A stretch of DNA of 64,000 bases from Rhizobium sp. Q54 (GCA_945889645.1 CAMDCA010000002.1:31674-95673), one strand, 5' to 3'; shown: positions 28,244 to 37,662, counted from the stretch's first letter. Numbers and translations: made by a program. Notes: generated by a model not told the origin, from the letters alone.

Positions 28244-28960
28244 ATGGCTAATCTGCATTGGCTGGCGAACCCTGGACGTTTCCTCCGCATTGCGGCGGTC
28301 GTCCTGCCGTGGCTAGCGGCGGCCACCGCCGTCCTGCTGGCCGTTGGCCTGTGGCTGGCGTTGCGCGCCCCCCAGGATGCGACCCAGGGCGCCCCGGCCA
28401 AGATCATGTACATGCACGTGCCGAGCGCGATCCTGAGCATGACGATCTTCGGCGCCATGGCCTTCGCCAGCGCCATCGCCTTGATCTGGCGTCATCCGCT
28501 CGCCGACATCGCCGCCAAGGCGTCGGCGGCGATCGGCGCCGGCTTCACCGCCTCCTGCCTGATCACCGGCTCGCTGTGGGGCCGCCCGAGCTGGGGTACG
28601 TTCTGGGTGTGGGACGCGCGCCTGACGTCCGAGCTGATCCTGTTCTTCATCTACCTCGGCTACATCGCCATCTGGCAGGCAATCGAGGATCCGCAGCGCG
28701 CCAGCCGCGCCGCCGCGATCGTCGCGCTCGCCGGCTCCGTCAACCTGCCGATCATTCATTACTCTGTGGTGTGGTGGAACACGCTGCACCAGCCGCCAGG
28801 CCTGATGCAGGGCCGCACCGATCCATCGATGGCGGTGCCGCTGCTGACGCTGATGGGCGCCTTCTTCTTGTTCTACGTCACGCTGCTGCTGTGGCGCATG
28901 GAGCGCGAGATCGTCGGCCGCAAGATTCGCCAGTTCCGCCTCCTGCGGGCACAGGCCTAG
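28244..28960 (+). CDS. ccmC: Heme exporter permease CcmC
   Basis: WGRPSWGTFWVWDARLTSELILFFIYLGY tryptophan-rich heme-binding motif. Confidence 0.97.
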   Translation: MANLHWLANPGRFLRIAAVVLPWLAAATAVLLAVGLWLALRAPQDATQGAPAKIMYMHVPSAILSMTIFGAMAFASAIALIWRHPLADIAAKASAAIGAGFTASCLITGSLWGRPSWGTFWVWDARLTSELILFFIYLGYIAIWQAIEDPQRASRAAAIVALAGSVNLPIIHYSVVWWNTLHQPPGLMQGRTDPSMAVPLLTLMGAFFLFYVTLLLWRMEREIVGRKIRQFRLLRAQA

Positions 28961-28965
28961 CGCCG

Positions 28966-29199
28966 ATGGCCGAGTATTTCGCCATGGGCGGGTTTGCCTG
29001 GTTCATCTGGCCGGCCTATGTCGTGACGCTGGGATTCATGCTCGGCATCACCGTCTCCACATTGCGCGGGCTCAAGGCCGATCGCCGCACGCTCGCCGAG
29101 CTGGAGAAAGGCGCGCCGCATCGGCAGCGCCGGCAGGCCGCCGCCGGCATGACCGCCGCACAGGCCGATGCACCCCAAGGAGTTGCCCGTGACGCGTAA
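28966..29199 (+). CDS. ccmD: Heme exporter protein CcmD
   Basis: MAEYFAMGGFAWFIWPAYVVTLGFMLGITVSTLRGL; between ccmC and ccmE. Confidence 0.9.
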   Translation: MAEYFAMGGFAWFIWPAYVVTLGFMLGITVSTLRGLKADRRTLAELEKGAPHRQRRQAAAGMTAAQADAPQGVARDA

Positions 29200-29626
29200 G
29201 CGCCAACGCCTGATTCTGGTACTGAGCGGGCTCGCCGCGCTCGGTCTCGCCACCGGATTGACGCTGTACGCCCTACGCGACAACTTGGTGTTTTTCTACA
29301 GTCCGACCCAGGTCGTGCAGCACGAAGTGCCGGTCGAGAATCGCAACATCCGCATCGGTGGCCTGGTCGCCGATGGATCGGTGCAGCGCCCGGCCGCCAA
29401 CACCATCCACTTCGCCATCACTGACATGGTGAACACGGTGAACGTCACCTACACCGGCCTGGTGCCCAATCTGTTCAAGGAAGGCCAAGGCGTCGTCGCC
29501 GAAGGCCGCCTCGGTCCCGACGGCACCTTCCTCGCCAGCCAGGTGCTGGCCAAGCACGACGAGACCTACATGCCTAAGGAAGTGATCGACGCCCTCAAGG
29601 CGTCCGGGCAGTGGAAGGGTAACTGA
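29168..29626 (+). CDS. ccmE: Cytochrome c maturation heme chaperone CcmE
   Basis: TRKRQRLILVLSGLAALGLATGLTLYALRDNLVFFYSPTQV; heme-ligating region AKHDETYMP. Confidence 0.97.
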   Translation: MHPKELPVTRKRQRLILVLSGLAALGLATGLTLYALRDNLVFFYSPTQVVQHEVPVENRNIRIGGLVADGSVQRPAANTIHFAITDMVNTVNVTYTGLVPNLFKEGQGVVAEGRLGPDGTFLASQVLAKHDETYMPKEVIDALKASGQWKGN

Positions 29627-29730
29627 TGTCTGTCCGGAGGTTCGGAGCGCGGCCGCCCTTCGACTGCTGTGATGCGACCGCTCGCTGCGCTCGCGGGCGC
29701 GCGTCCCGCGCGACGGAAGGGAACTCTTAG

Positions 29731-31722
29731 GTGGTCGCTGAGCTCGGACATTTCGCGCTGATCGTCGCGTTCGTCATCGCCGCCGTGCAGGCGACCGTGC
29801 CGCTGGTCGGCGCCCATCGCGGCGACGACAACTGGATCGCCGTCGCGCGCCCGGCGGCGCTGACGCAGTTCTTGATGGCGGCGGTGGCGTTCTTCGCGCT
29901 GATGTGGTGCTTTGTACACTCCGACTTCTCGGTGTACGCGGTCTACAACAGCTCGCACTCGCTGAAGCCACTGGTCTACAAAATCGCCGGCGTGTGGGGA
30001 AACCACGAGGGCTCGCTGCTCTTGTGGATTCTGATCCTGTCCGGCTTCGGCGCCGCGGTGGCGGCCTTCGGCAACAACCTGCCGCCCGCGCTCAAGGCGC
30101 GCGTCCTGTCCGTCCAGGGCATGATCGGCGTCGGCTTCCTCGCCTTCATCCTATTCACCTCGAACCCGTTCGCGCGTGTGTTCCCGGCGCCGGAAGAAGG
30201 CATGGGACTGAACCCGCTGCTGCAGGACTTCGGCCTCGCCATCCATCCGCCGTTCCTCTACCTCGGCTACGTCGGCTTCTCGATGGCGTTTTCCTTCGCC
30301 GTCGCGGCGTTGATCGAGGGCCGCGTCGATCCGGCCTGGGCGCGCTGGGTGCGGCCGTGGACCCTGGCGGCGTGGTGTTTCCTGACGGTCGGCATCACGC
30401 TCGGCTCGTGGTGGGCGTACTACGAGCTTGGCTGGGGCGGCTTCTGGTTCTGGGATCCGGTCGAGAACGCGTCGTTCATGCCGTGGCTTGCCGGCACCGC
30501 GCTGCTGCACTCGGCCATCGTCGTCGAGCGGCGTGACACACTGAAGGCGTGGACCATCCTGCTCGCCATCCTGACGTTCTCGCTCAGCCTGCTCGGCACG
30601 TTCATCGTGCGCTCCGGCGTGCTGACCAGCGTGCACGCGTTCGCCACCGATCCAGCGCGCGGCCTGTTCATCCTGGCGTTCCTGGTCGCCGTCATCGGCG
30701 GCTCGCTGGCGCTGTTCGCCGTACGCGCACCGGCGCTAAAGCCGGGCGGCTTGTTCGCTCCGGTCAGCCGCGAAGGCGCGCTGGTGCTGAACAACCTGCT
30801 GCTCGCTACGGCGTGCGCCACCGTGCTGCTCGGCACGCTGTATCCGCTGTTCCTCGACGCCCTGACCGGCGACAAGGTTTCGGTCGGCCCGCCGTTCTTC
30901 CAGGCGACCTTCGTGCCGATCATGCTGCCGCTGCTCGGCGCCATGGTGGTTGGTCCCATGCTGCCGTGGAAGCGCGCTGACCTGGGCCCGGCCCTGGAGC
31001 GCCTGCGCTTCACCTTCATTGCCGCTGGCTTTGCGGGACTCGTCGTCTACGCCCTGGTCAGCGGCACGTCGTTGACCGCGGCGGGCGGGATCGCGCTCGC
31101 CACGTGGATCATACTGGGCGGCATGACGCCGCTGGCGCAGCGCGTGTTCCGCCGCGGCGCCGGTGGCGCCGACCGCCTGCGCGCCTTGCCGCGCTCGGCC
31201 GTCGGCATGTCGCTGGCGCATGCAGGAATCGGCGTCGTCGTGCTTGGCCTGACCGCGCTGCTGACGTGGCAGACCGAGAAGGACCAGGTCCTGCGCGTCG
31301 GCCAGTCGATGGACGTCGCCGGGTACACGCTGACGCTGCGCAGCGTCGGCCCGCACCCGGGCGCCAACTACATCGCGTCGCGCGCAGTGTTCGACGTCGC
31401 CAAGGGCGGTGCCGTCATAAAGACAGCGCTGCCCGAGAAGCGCGCGTACGTGGACTCGACCCAGGTGACGACCGAAGCGGCCATCGAGCCGACCCTGTTC
31501 GGTGACCTCTACGTTGTACTGGGCGACGCGGACGGAACCGGCGGTTACGCCATCCGCGCCTACTTCAAGCCGTTCGTCCACCTGCTGTGGCTGGGCGCCG
31601 CGCTGATGGTGCTGGGCGGCGTGGTGTCGCTGTCGGATCGCCGCCACCGCGTCGGCGCACCAGCGAAGAGCCGCACGCCGGGCGCCGCCGTTGCCGCTCC
31701 GCCGGCGCGCGCCGCGACCTGA
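29731..31722 (+). CDS. ccmF: Heme lyase CcmF/NrfE family
   Basis: WGNHEGSLLLWILILS and WGGFWFWDPVENASFMPWL. Confidence 0.97.
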   Translation: MVAELGHFALIVAFVIAAVQATVPLVGAHRGDDNWIAVARPAALTQFLMAAVAFFALMWCFVHSDFSVYAVYNSSHSLKPLVYKIAGVWGNHEGSLLLWILILSGFGAAVAAFGNNLPPALKARVLSVQGMIGVGFLAFILFTSNPFARVFPAPEEGMGLNPLLQDFGLAIHPPFLYLGYVGFSMAFSFAVAALIEGRVDPAWARWVRPWTLAAWCFLTVGITLGSWWAYYELGWGGFWFWDPVENASFMPWLAGTALLHSAIVVERRDTLKAWTILLAILTFSLSLLGTFIVRSGVLTSVHAFATDPARGLFILAFLVAVIGGSLALFAVRAPALKPGGLFAPVSREGALVLNNLLLATACATVLLGTLYPLFLDALTGDKVSVGPPFFQATFVPIMLPLLGAMVVGPMLPWKRADLGPALERLRFTFIAAGFAGLVVYALVSGTSLTAAGGIALATWIILGGMTPLAQRVFRRGAGGADRLRALPRSAVGMSLAHAGIGVVVLGLTALLTWQTEKDQVLRVGQSMDVAGYTLTLRSVGPHPGANYIASRAVFDVAKGGAVIKTALPEKRAYVDSTQVTTEAAIEPTLFGDLYVVLGDADGTGGYAIRAYFKPFVHLLWLGAALMVLGGVVSLSDRRHRVGAPAKSRTPGAAVAAPPARAAT

Positions 31723-31725
31723 TCG

Positions 31726-32274
31726 ATGCGTCCCGCGCTGGTCGTTCCGGTCGCTCTGTTCGCCGTCGTCGCGGTGGCGTTGGCCGTTGGCCTTGGCCTT
31801 AAGCCGCGCGAAATTCCCTCCGCGCTGATCGGCCAGCCGGTGCCCGCCTTTGCGCTCGACCCGGTCGAGAACTTCGGCCCTGGCCTGTCGAATGAAGACC
31901 TGCGCGGCCAGGTCACCATCGTCAACGTGTTCGCCTCGTGGTGCGTGCCGTGCCGCGCCGAGCACCAGCTGTGGGTCGATGTCGCCAAGACCGGCCTGCC
32001 GATCTTCGGCCTCAACTACAAGGACACGCCCGCCAACGCCTCGGCGTGGCTGGCGCAGCTCGGCAATCCGTACCAGCGCACCGGCGCCGATCGGCAAGGC
32101 CGCGTCGGCATCGACTTCGGCGTCTACGGCGTGCCGGAGACGTTCGTCATCGACCACAACGGCATCATCCAGCTCAAGTTCATCGGACCGGTCGACCGCG
32201 TGGCGCTGGAAACGCAGATCCTGCCCAAGGTGCGCGCGCTGCAGGCGCTGGTCCAGCCGGCGCCGGCACGATGA
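31726..32274 (+). CDS. ccmG: DsbE/CcmG family thiol:disulfide interchange protein
   Basis: VNVFASWCVPCRAEHQLW thioredoxin-like CxxC. Confidence 0.95.
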   Translation: MRPALVVPVALFAVVAVALAVGLGLKPREIPSALIGQPVPAFALDPVENFGPGLSNEDLRGQVTIVNVFASWCVPCRAEHQLWVDVAKTGLPIFGLNYKDTPANASAWLAQLGNPYQRTGADRQGRVGIDFGVYGVPETFVIDHNGIIQLKFIGPVDRVALETQILPKVRALQALVQPAPAR

Positions 32275-32750
32275 TCGGATTGCGGCGCGCGGCGCTGGCC
32301 GCACTGTTCGTTGCCGGCTGCGCCGTGCTCGCCAGTGCGCAGGGGCTGGAGCCGGTCCTGCCCGACCCGGCGCAGGAAGCGCGCGCGCAAGAGCTGCACA
32401 AGCGCATCCGCTGCCTGGTGTGCCAGAACCAGTCGATCCACGAATCGAATGCCGAATTGGCGCGCGACTTGCGCGCCGTCGTGCGCGAGCGCGTCGCGGC
32501 GGGCGACACCGACGACCAGGCGGTCGCCTATCTGGTGGCGCGCTATGGTGATTGGGTGCTGCTGCGCCCGCCGTTGAATGGACGCACGCTGCTGCTATGG
32601 CTGGGGCCACCCTTCATCTTGGGCGCGGCCCTGATCAGGACCGGGGTCTATTTCGTGCGCTCGCGCCGCACCATCCCCGAGTTCAAGCCGCTGTCGTCGG
32701 AAGAGAAAGCGCGCGTTGCCGAGTTGCTCGGCGAGGAAAGGCAAGGCTGA
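32271..32750 (+). CDS. ccmH: Cytochrome c-type biogenesis protein CcmH
   Basis: RIRCLVCQNQSIHESNAELARDLR LRCLVCQN motif. Confidence 0.95.
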   Translation: MIGLRRAALAALFVAGCAVLASAQGLEPVLPDPAQEARAQELHKRIRCLVCQNQSIHESNAELARDLRAVVRERVAAGDTDDQAVAYLVARYGDWVLLRPPLNGRTLLLWLGPPFILGAALIRTGVYFVRSRRTIPEFKPLSSEEKARVAELLGEERQG

Positions 32751-34147
32751 TGGCTTGGGTTCCGCTGATCATTTTGGCGCTGCTGGCGGCAGCGATGGTG
32801 GTGCTGCCGCTGGTGGCGAAGCGCAACGCGCCGAAGTCGCGCGAGGAATACGACCTGCAGGTCTACCGCGACCAGCTGCGCGAGTTGGAAGACGACGTGG
32901 TGCGCGGCCTGGTGACTCCCACGCAAGAAGCGGCCGCGCGGGCCGAGATCGACCGCCGCGTACTGGGCCTGAGCAAGACCGGCTACACCAGCAAGACCAA
33001 GCTGCCGCGCTGGCAGATCGGGTTGGCGCTGGGCATCGCGGTGCCGCTGGTGTCGCTGTCGCTGTATTTGTGGCGCGGTGACCCCGGCGCCACCGATCAG
33101 CCCTTCTCCGCCCGCCCCGACCTGGTGCGCGCCGACGTCAACGACCGCGAGTTGCTGGCGTTTATCGCCGAGCGCGAGGCCGCACTCGCCGCCAATCCGA
33201 TCGACGTCAACGGTTGGATCATCCTGGGCCGCGCCTACATCGCCACCGGACGGTTCGAAGAATCGGCCAGCGCCATGCGCCGTGCCATCAGCCTCGGCAG
33301 CACCAACGCCGGCACCTACATGGAGTTGGTCGAGGCGATCATCAACGGCACCGGCGGCATCATCTCGCCGCCCGCCCTGGAGGCGATCAACCAGGCGCTG
33401 GCCGCCGATCCGGCACACCCGGCAGCGCGGTTCTATGACGGCATCGCCAGGGCTCAGGGTGGCAAGACGCGCGAGGCGTTCGACGTGTGGCTCAAGCTCG
33501 CCGCCGACACGCCGGCCGACGCGCCGTACCTCGGACTCATTCGCCGCCAGCTGGAAGACGCGGCGCGTTCGCTGAACATCGATCTCGCCACCGTCATGCC
33601 GCCGCCGGCGCCGCCGACCTCGCCGCTGCCGTTCGGCACCATGACCCAGGAAGAGCAGACGGCGATGATCGGCCAGATGGTCGATCGCCTGGCCGCCCAG
33701 CTGGAGCAGAACCCCAACGACGTGCAGGGCTGGATGCGGCTGGCGAACTCGTACCGCGTGCTGGAGCGCTGGGACGACGCCAAGGCGGCCATCACCAAAG
33801 CAGCGGTGCTCGAGCCCGACAACGTCGAGATCCTGGCCGAGCAGGCCGGCATCTTCCTGACGGCGACCGACCCTGCCCTGCCGTTCCCAGTCGAGGTGCG
33901 TCAGATCCTGGAGCGCGTCCTGACCATCGACCCGGAGAACCTGGAGGCGCTGTACTTCGTCGGCGTCGCCGCCGCCGAGGCGGGCGAGAAAGAGATCGCC
34001 GCCGAGAACTGGGTGAGGCTGCTCAACAAGCTCGAACCGGGCACGCAGGCACATACCGAGGTGCGCGCGCGCCTCGACGGTCTTACGCGCCAGCCCGCGC
34101 CGACGCCCGCGGCGACGCCCGCTCCGGCGCCCGCCCCGCGCCCCTAG
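32750..34147 (+). CDS. ccmI: Cytochrome c biogenesis TPR protein CcmI
   Basis: EEYDLQVYRDQLRELEDDVVRGLVTPTQEAAARAEIDRRVL; TPR repeats. Confidence 0.95.
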   Translation: MAWVPLIILALLAAAMVVLPLVAKRNAPKSREEYDLQVYRDQLRELEDDVVRGLVTPTQEAAARAEIDRRVLGLSKTGYTSKTKLPRWQIGLALGIAVPLVSLSLYLWRGDPGATDQPFSARPDLVRADVNDRELLAFIAEREAALAANPIDVNGWIILGRAYIATGRFEESASAMRRAISLGSTNAGTYMELVEAIINGTGGIISPPALEAINQALAADPAHPAARFYDGIARAQGGKTREAFDVWLKLAADTPADAPYLGLIRRQLEDAARSLNIDLATVMPPPAPPTSPLPFGTMTQEEQTAMIGQMVDRLAAQLEQNPNDVQGWMRLANSYRVLERWDDAKAAITKAAVLEPDNVEILAEQAGIFLTATDPALPFPVEVRQILERVLTIDPENLEALYFVGVAAAEAGEKEIAAENWVRLLNKLEPGTQAHTEVRARLDGLTRQPAPTPAATPAPAPAPRP

Positions 34148-34158
34148 ACCGCGCGCAC

Positions 34159-35163
34159 ATGCGGGTTCTGCGCGGCATCGCCATCGGCGCAGGAGCCGCG
34201 CTGGCCGCGGTCGCGGTCGTGGTTGCGATGGTCGAGGTTGCTGGCCGGAGCAGCTACGCCGACGTGGCGCTGCCCGACATTGCCGCCGCCACCACGCCGG
34301 CGGCGGTGGAGCGCGGCGCCTACCTGGTCAACGCGGTGGCGCACTGCCCGGCGCGCCATCTGCCGCAGCCAGGCGCCACGCAGTTCGATCCGCAGCGGCG
34401 GCCCAACCTGGTCGGCGGACACCGCTGGGAGCTGGCGTTCGGCACGGTTTATTCGCCCAACATCACATCGAGCGTCACCGCCGGAATCGGAGCATGGAGC
34501 GACGGCGAGATCGCGCGCGTGCTGCGCACCGGCGTGCGGCGCGACGGCAGCTTGTCGGCGTTCATGGTGGCCGGCGTCGGCCACCTGGCCGACAACGACA
34601 TCGCCGCCATCATCGCCTACCTGCGCTCCCAGCCCGCGGTGAACGTGGCGGTGCCGGCGAGCCGGAGCAACTTCCTGGGCCGCGTCGTCGCCGCGTTCTT
34701 TGCGCGCCCGCGCCTTGACGAGAGCGAACTGGCGACCGCGCCACCGACCGCCGCCACGCCGGAACGCGGCGGCTACCTGGCCCACGGCCCGGCCAACTGC
34801 GTCGGTTGCCATTCGCCGAGCGGCCTGCGATCGGCCTTCCGTCCGGCGGCGCCCGAACTGGCCGGCGGCGTACCGGTGCCGGACGTGACCGACCCGGCGA
34901 TGGAGATCGTGGCGCCCAACCTGACCCCCGACCCGACCACAGGGGTCATCTATTCCTGGCCCGAGGACGTCTTCGTGCAGCGCTTCCGCGGCGGCCGGGT
35001 GGTGGCAGGCTCGCCCATGCCGTAGGAGGCCTTTGCCGGCATGTCGGACACCGACCTCGCCGCCATCTGGCGCTACCTGCGCACCATCGACCCGATCCGC
35101 AACGAAGTGGGGCCGACACACCGGCCCGTTGGCCGGACAGTTGGCTCGTTTCCGGCGCCTTGA
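34159..35163 (+). pseudogene. Degraded diheme cytochrome c family protein (in-frame TAG at 35023-35025)
   Basis: N-terminal TM anchor; first heme site CPARH (34345-34359), second intact CVGCH; reading continues past TAG as EAFAGMSDTDLAAIWRYLRTIDPIRNEVGPTHRP to TGA 35163, the typical family C-terminus. Confidence 0.8.
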
Positions 35164-35225
35164 CTTGTCCACACCCCAGGCCGATGCTGAAGCATAGGCG
35201 TTAACCAAAGGTCGTCGCGCACTCC

Positions 35226-35558
35226 ATGGTCGAGGTCACTCCAGGTTCGGCTGCACTGTCGCCGACGTCACTGAACCCAGTGGCGGCGCCGCTTGTTGCG
35301 TTCGGCGCCGACCCGACCGCCCGCACCGAGCGGGCGACGCGGGCGTCCCAGGAATCCAACCGCAACAACGACCGCCAGCAGCGCGTCGTCGAGGACCGCG
35401 TCGATGTGCGTCGGCAAGAGGCTGACGACGAGCGCCGCGCCCGCGACCGCGGCGACGAGGACCGCGTTGCCATGCGCACCCTGGAAGCGGCCGAGTCGGA
35501 GCACGCGGCCGAGGAGTCAGCCGCCCGCGACCATCACAGCGTGGACTTCCGCGCCTAG
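35226..35558 (+). CDS. Small highly charged hypothetical protein
   Basis: 110-aa ORF with Asp/Arg/Glu-rich helical C-terminal half; followed by an intrinsic terminator on the same strand. Confidence 0.5.
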   Translation: MVEVTPGSAALSPTSLNPVAAPLVAFGADPTARTERATRASQESNRNNDRQQRVVEDRVDVRRQEADDERRARDRGDEDRVAMRTLEAAESEHAAEESAARDHHSVDFRA

Positions 35559-35583
35559 CGCAACGGCTCTTCGTCCGGCCCGG

Positions 35584-35616
35584 AAGCCCGCCTACTCGGC
35601 GGGCTTTTGCTTTTCG
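35584..35616 (+). terminator. Intrinsic terminator overlapping the yciB 3' end
   Basis: AAGCCCGCC-tactc-GGCGGGCTT followed by ttgctttt. Confidence 0.75.
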
Positions 35617-36197
35617 GGGTCGGGAAGCTGGTGGCGGTTCATCAGCGGCATCTGGGCCAGGCTGAACGCCAGCACCATCGGCAGGAAGCCGAACAGCTTG
35701 AAGCTGACCCAGGTGTCGGTCGAGAAGCTGCGCCACACGACCTCGTTCACCACCGCCATGACGACGAAGAACGCCGCCCAGCGGATGGTGAGCTTGCGCC
35801 AGCCCTCCTCGTCCACCTGCAGCACGGTGCCCAGGACGATCTGCAGGAAGTTGCGCCGGGTCACCAATCCGAACGCCAGGATGGCGGCAAACAGCGAATA
35901 GATGATGGTCGGCTTGAGCTTGATAAACAGCTCGTCGTGCAGGAACAGGGTCAGGCCGCCGAACACCAGCACAACCACGGCGGTCACCAGGGGCATGGCC
36001 GGTACCCGGCGCTCCATCCACAGCGACGCGACGAACGAGACGACGATCGCCACCATGAAGGCGGCGGTGCCGGCGAAAATCCCCCAGCGGCCGTTCGAGA
36101 CGAAGAACACGACCAGCGGGCCGAGCTCGACGAACAGGCGGACGAACGGATTGACGGGCGAACGGGCGGCCGCGGGGGAGGAAGGAGCGTTGCTCAT
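35592..36197 (-). CDS. yciB: Inner membrane-spanning protein YciB (septation protein A family)
   Basis: LGPLVVFFVSNGRWGIFAGTAAFM...WMERRVPAMPLVT. Confidence 0.93.
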   Translation of the reverse strand: MSNAPSSPAAARSPVNPFVRLFVELGPLVVFFVSNGRWGIFAGTAAFMVAIVVSFVASLWMERRVPAMPLVTAVVVLVFGGLTLFLHDELFIKLKPTIIYSLFAAILAFGLVTRRNFLQIVLGTVLQVDEEGWRKLTIRWAAFFVVMAVVNEVVWRSFSTDTWVSFKLFGFLPMVLAFSLAQMPLMNRHQLPDPEKQKPAE

Positions 36198-36283
36198 GGT
36201 GGGGCGACTTTAGCCCATCGTCCCGGAGGCAGCCGGCCGTTTTACTTGGGGCGCGAAGTATAGATTTGGGTGCCAGAAATGAA

Positions 36284-36314
36284 GCGGGCGCCGGCCTTTC
36301 GGCGCGGCGCCCGC
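36284..36314 (-). terminator. Hairpin downstream of the 27-aa KPA peptide ORF
   Basis: GCGGGCGCCG-11 nt-CGGCGCCCGC perfect 10-bp stem; minus-strand tail TTCATTTCT. Confidence 0.6.
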
Positions 36315-36335
36315 GTTCAACTCGCTAGCGCGAGA

Positions 36336-36419
36336 CTACTTCTTGGTCGGCTTTCCGGCCGGCTTCGCGGCAGGCTTCGGCGCGGGCTTACCCGCGCTAC
36401 GGTTGGGCATATTGGCCAT
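36336..36419 (-). CDS. Putative 27-aa Lys/Pro/Ala-rich peptide
   Basis: MANMPNRSAGKPAPKPAAKPAGKPTKK; RBS-like AGGGAG upstream on the minus strand. Confidence 0.5.
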   Translation of the reverse strand: MANMPNRSAGKPAPKPAAKPAGKPTKK

Positions 36420-36451
36420 CGAGTGGCTCCCTACAAGGCTTGATTGCGGAC

Positions 36452-36543
36452 GAGCCGGCAGCGCAGAAACGTGGGGTGACCCAAGACCCCGGCTTTTCCG
36501 GCTCGACCCCAGGGGTGGTAGGCACCACCCTTGGGACGGGGTC
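36452..36543 (-). promoter_or_regulatory. Structured 5' leader candidate upstream of the KPA peptide
   Basis: Nested complementary arms: 36505-36510/36538-36543 enclosing 36513-36519/36524-36530, and 36452-36458/36498-36504 enclosing 36473-36477/36486-36490. Confidence 0.45.
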
Positions 36544-36590
36544 CATTTTGTACTTCCACTAGCTGATTGCAATAGGAAAGTCGGCGCGCC

Positions 36591-36622
36591 AAGAAAAAAC
36601 TGCGCGCCGACTCATCGGCGCG
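36591..36622 (-). terminator. Intrinsic terminator downstream of ftsY
   Basis: Minus strand CGCGCCGA-tgag-TCGGCGCG-CAGTTTTTTCTT. Confidence 0.75.
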
Positions 36623-36711
36623 GCCGCAACAGGCGATGCGGATTCTTGGGCCGCTCTTCGGAGCGGCCGGCGGCGCCAAAGGCAAAGTATTCGCTTCTGC
36701 CGGAAGGCAGA

Positions 36712-37641
36712 CTAGGCGTCGAGACCGACCAAGGCGCGGGCGAAGGCCTGGGCATTGAAGGGCTGGAGATCCTCGGCCTTCTCGCCGACGCCGATGAAGT
36801 GGATCGGCAGGCCGAATTCTTCGGCCAGCGCGATCAGCATGCCGCCGCGCGCGGTGCCGTCGAGCTTGGCCATGATGAGGCCGGTGACCTGCACCAGGTC
36901 GCGGAAGGCCGCGACCTGCGAGCGCGCGTTCTGCCCCGTGGTGGCGTCGAGCACCAGCAGCACTGCGTGCGGCGCGCCGGCATCGACCTTCTTCAGCACG
37001 CGGACGATCTTGGCGAGTTCGGCCATCAGGTCGGCCTTGTTCTGCAGGCGGCCCGCGGTGTCGACCAGCAGCACCTCGGTGCCGGCAGCCTTGGCCTGGG
37101 TCAGCGCATCGAACACCAGGCCGGACGCATCCGAACCCGCTTCGCGCGCGATGACCGGCACACCGGCGCGCGTGCCCCAGGCCTTGAGCTGCTCGATGGC
37201 GGCGGCGCGGAAGGTGTCGCCGGCAACCAGCGACACCGAGCGGCCTTCGGCGCGATAGCGCGTCGCCAGCTTGCCGATGGTGGTGGTCTTGCCGGTGCCG
37301 TTGACCCCGACGACCAGCACGACGAACGGCTGGTGGGTGGTGATGTCGAGCGGCAATTCCACCGGCTGCAGGACGGCGGCGATGGCATCGGCCAGGGCGG
37401 TGCGGGCCTCGCCGGCAGGGACGTGCGCACCCCAGCGCTTTTCGGCGAGCTTGGCGGCGATGCGGGCCGAGGCCTGCACGCCGAGGTCGGAGGCGATCAA
37501 CAACTCTTCGAGATCGTGCAGCGTCGCGGCATCGACCTGCGCCTTGCCGAACACGCCGGCGAGGCCCTGGGACAGGGCGCCGGCGGAGCGGCTGAGGCCC
37601 GCCTTGAGGCGGCCGAACCAGGAGGCGGGAGCGTCGGTCAT
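36712..37641 (-). CDS. ftsY: Signal recognition particle-docking protein FtsY
   Basis: VVGVNGTGKTTTIGKLATRYR; DTAGRLQNKADLMAEL. Confidence 0.97.
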   Translation of the reverse strand: MTDAPASWFGRLKAGLSRSAGALSQGLAGVFGKAQVDAATLHDLEELLIASDLGVQASARIAAKLAEKRWGAHVPAGEARTALADAIAAVLQPVELPLDITTHQPFVVLVVGVNGTGKTTTIGKLATRYRAEGRSVSLVAGDTFRAAAIEQLKAWGTRAGVPVIAREAGSDASGLVFDALTQAKAAGTEVLLVDTAGRLQNKADLMAELAKIVRVLKKVDAGAPHAVLLVLDATTGQNARSQVAAFRDLVQVTGLIMAKLDGTARGGMLIALAEEFGLPIHFIGVGEKAEDLQPFNAQAFARALVGLDA

Positions 37642-37662
37642 GCGACGGGAGTCGCGTCGCGC

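Noticed and set aside
30736-32610. 624-aa ORF on - strand
   Set aside because: Antisense of ccmF/ccmG/ccmH
36567-36572. TTGCAA as a -35 box for the KPA-peptide leader
   Set aside because: No good -10 at proper spacing; promoter assignment not supportable by eye
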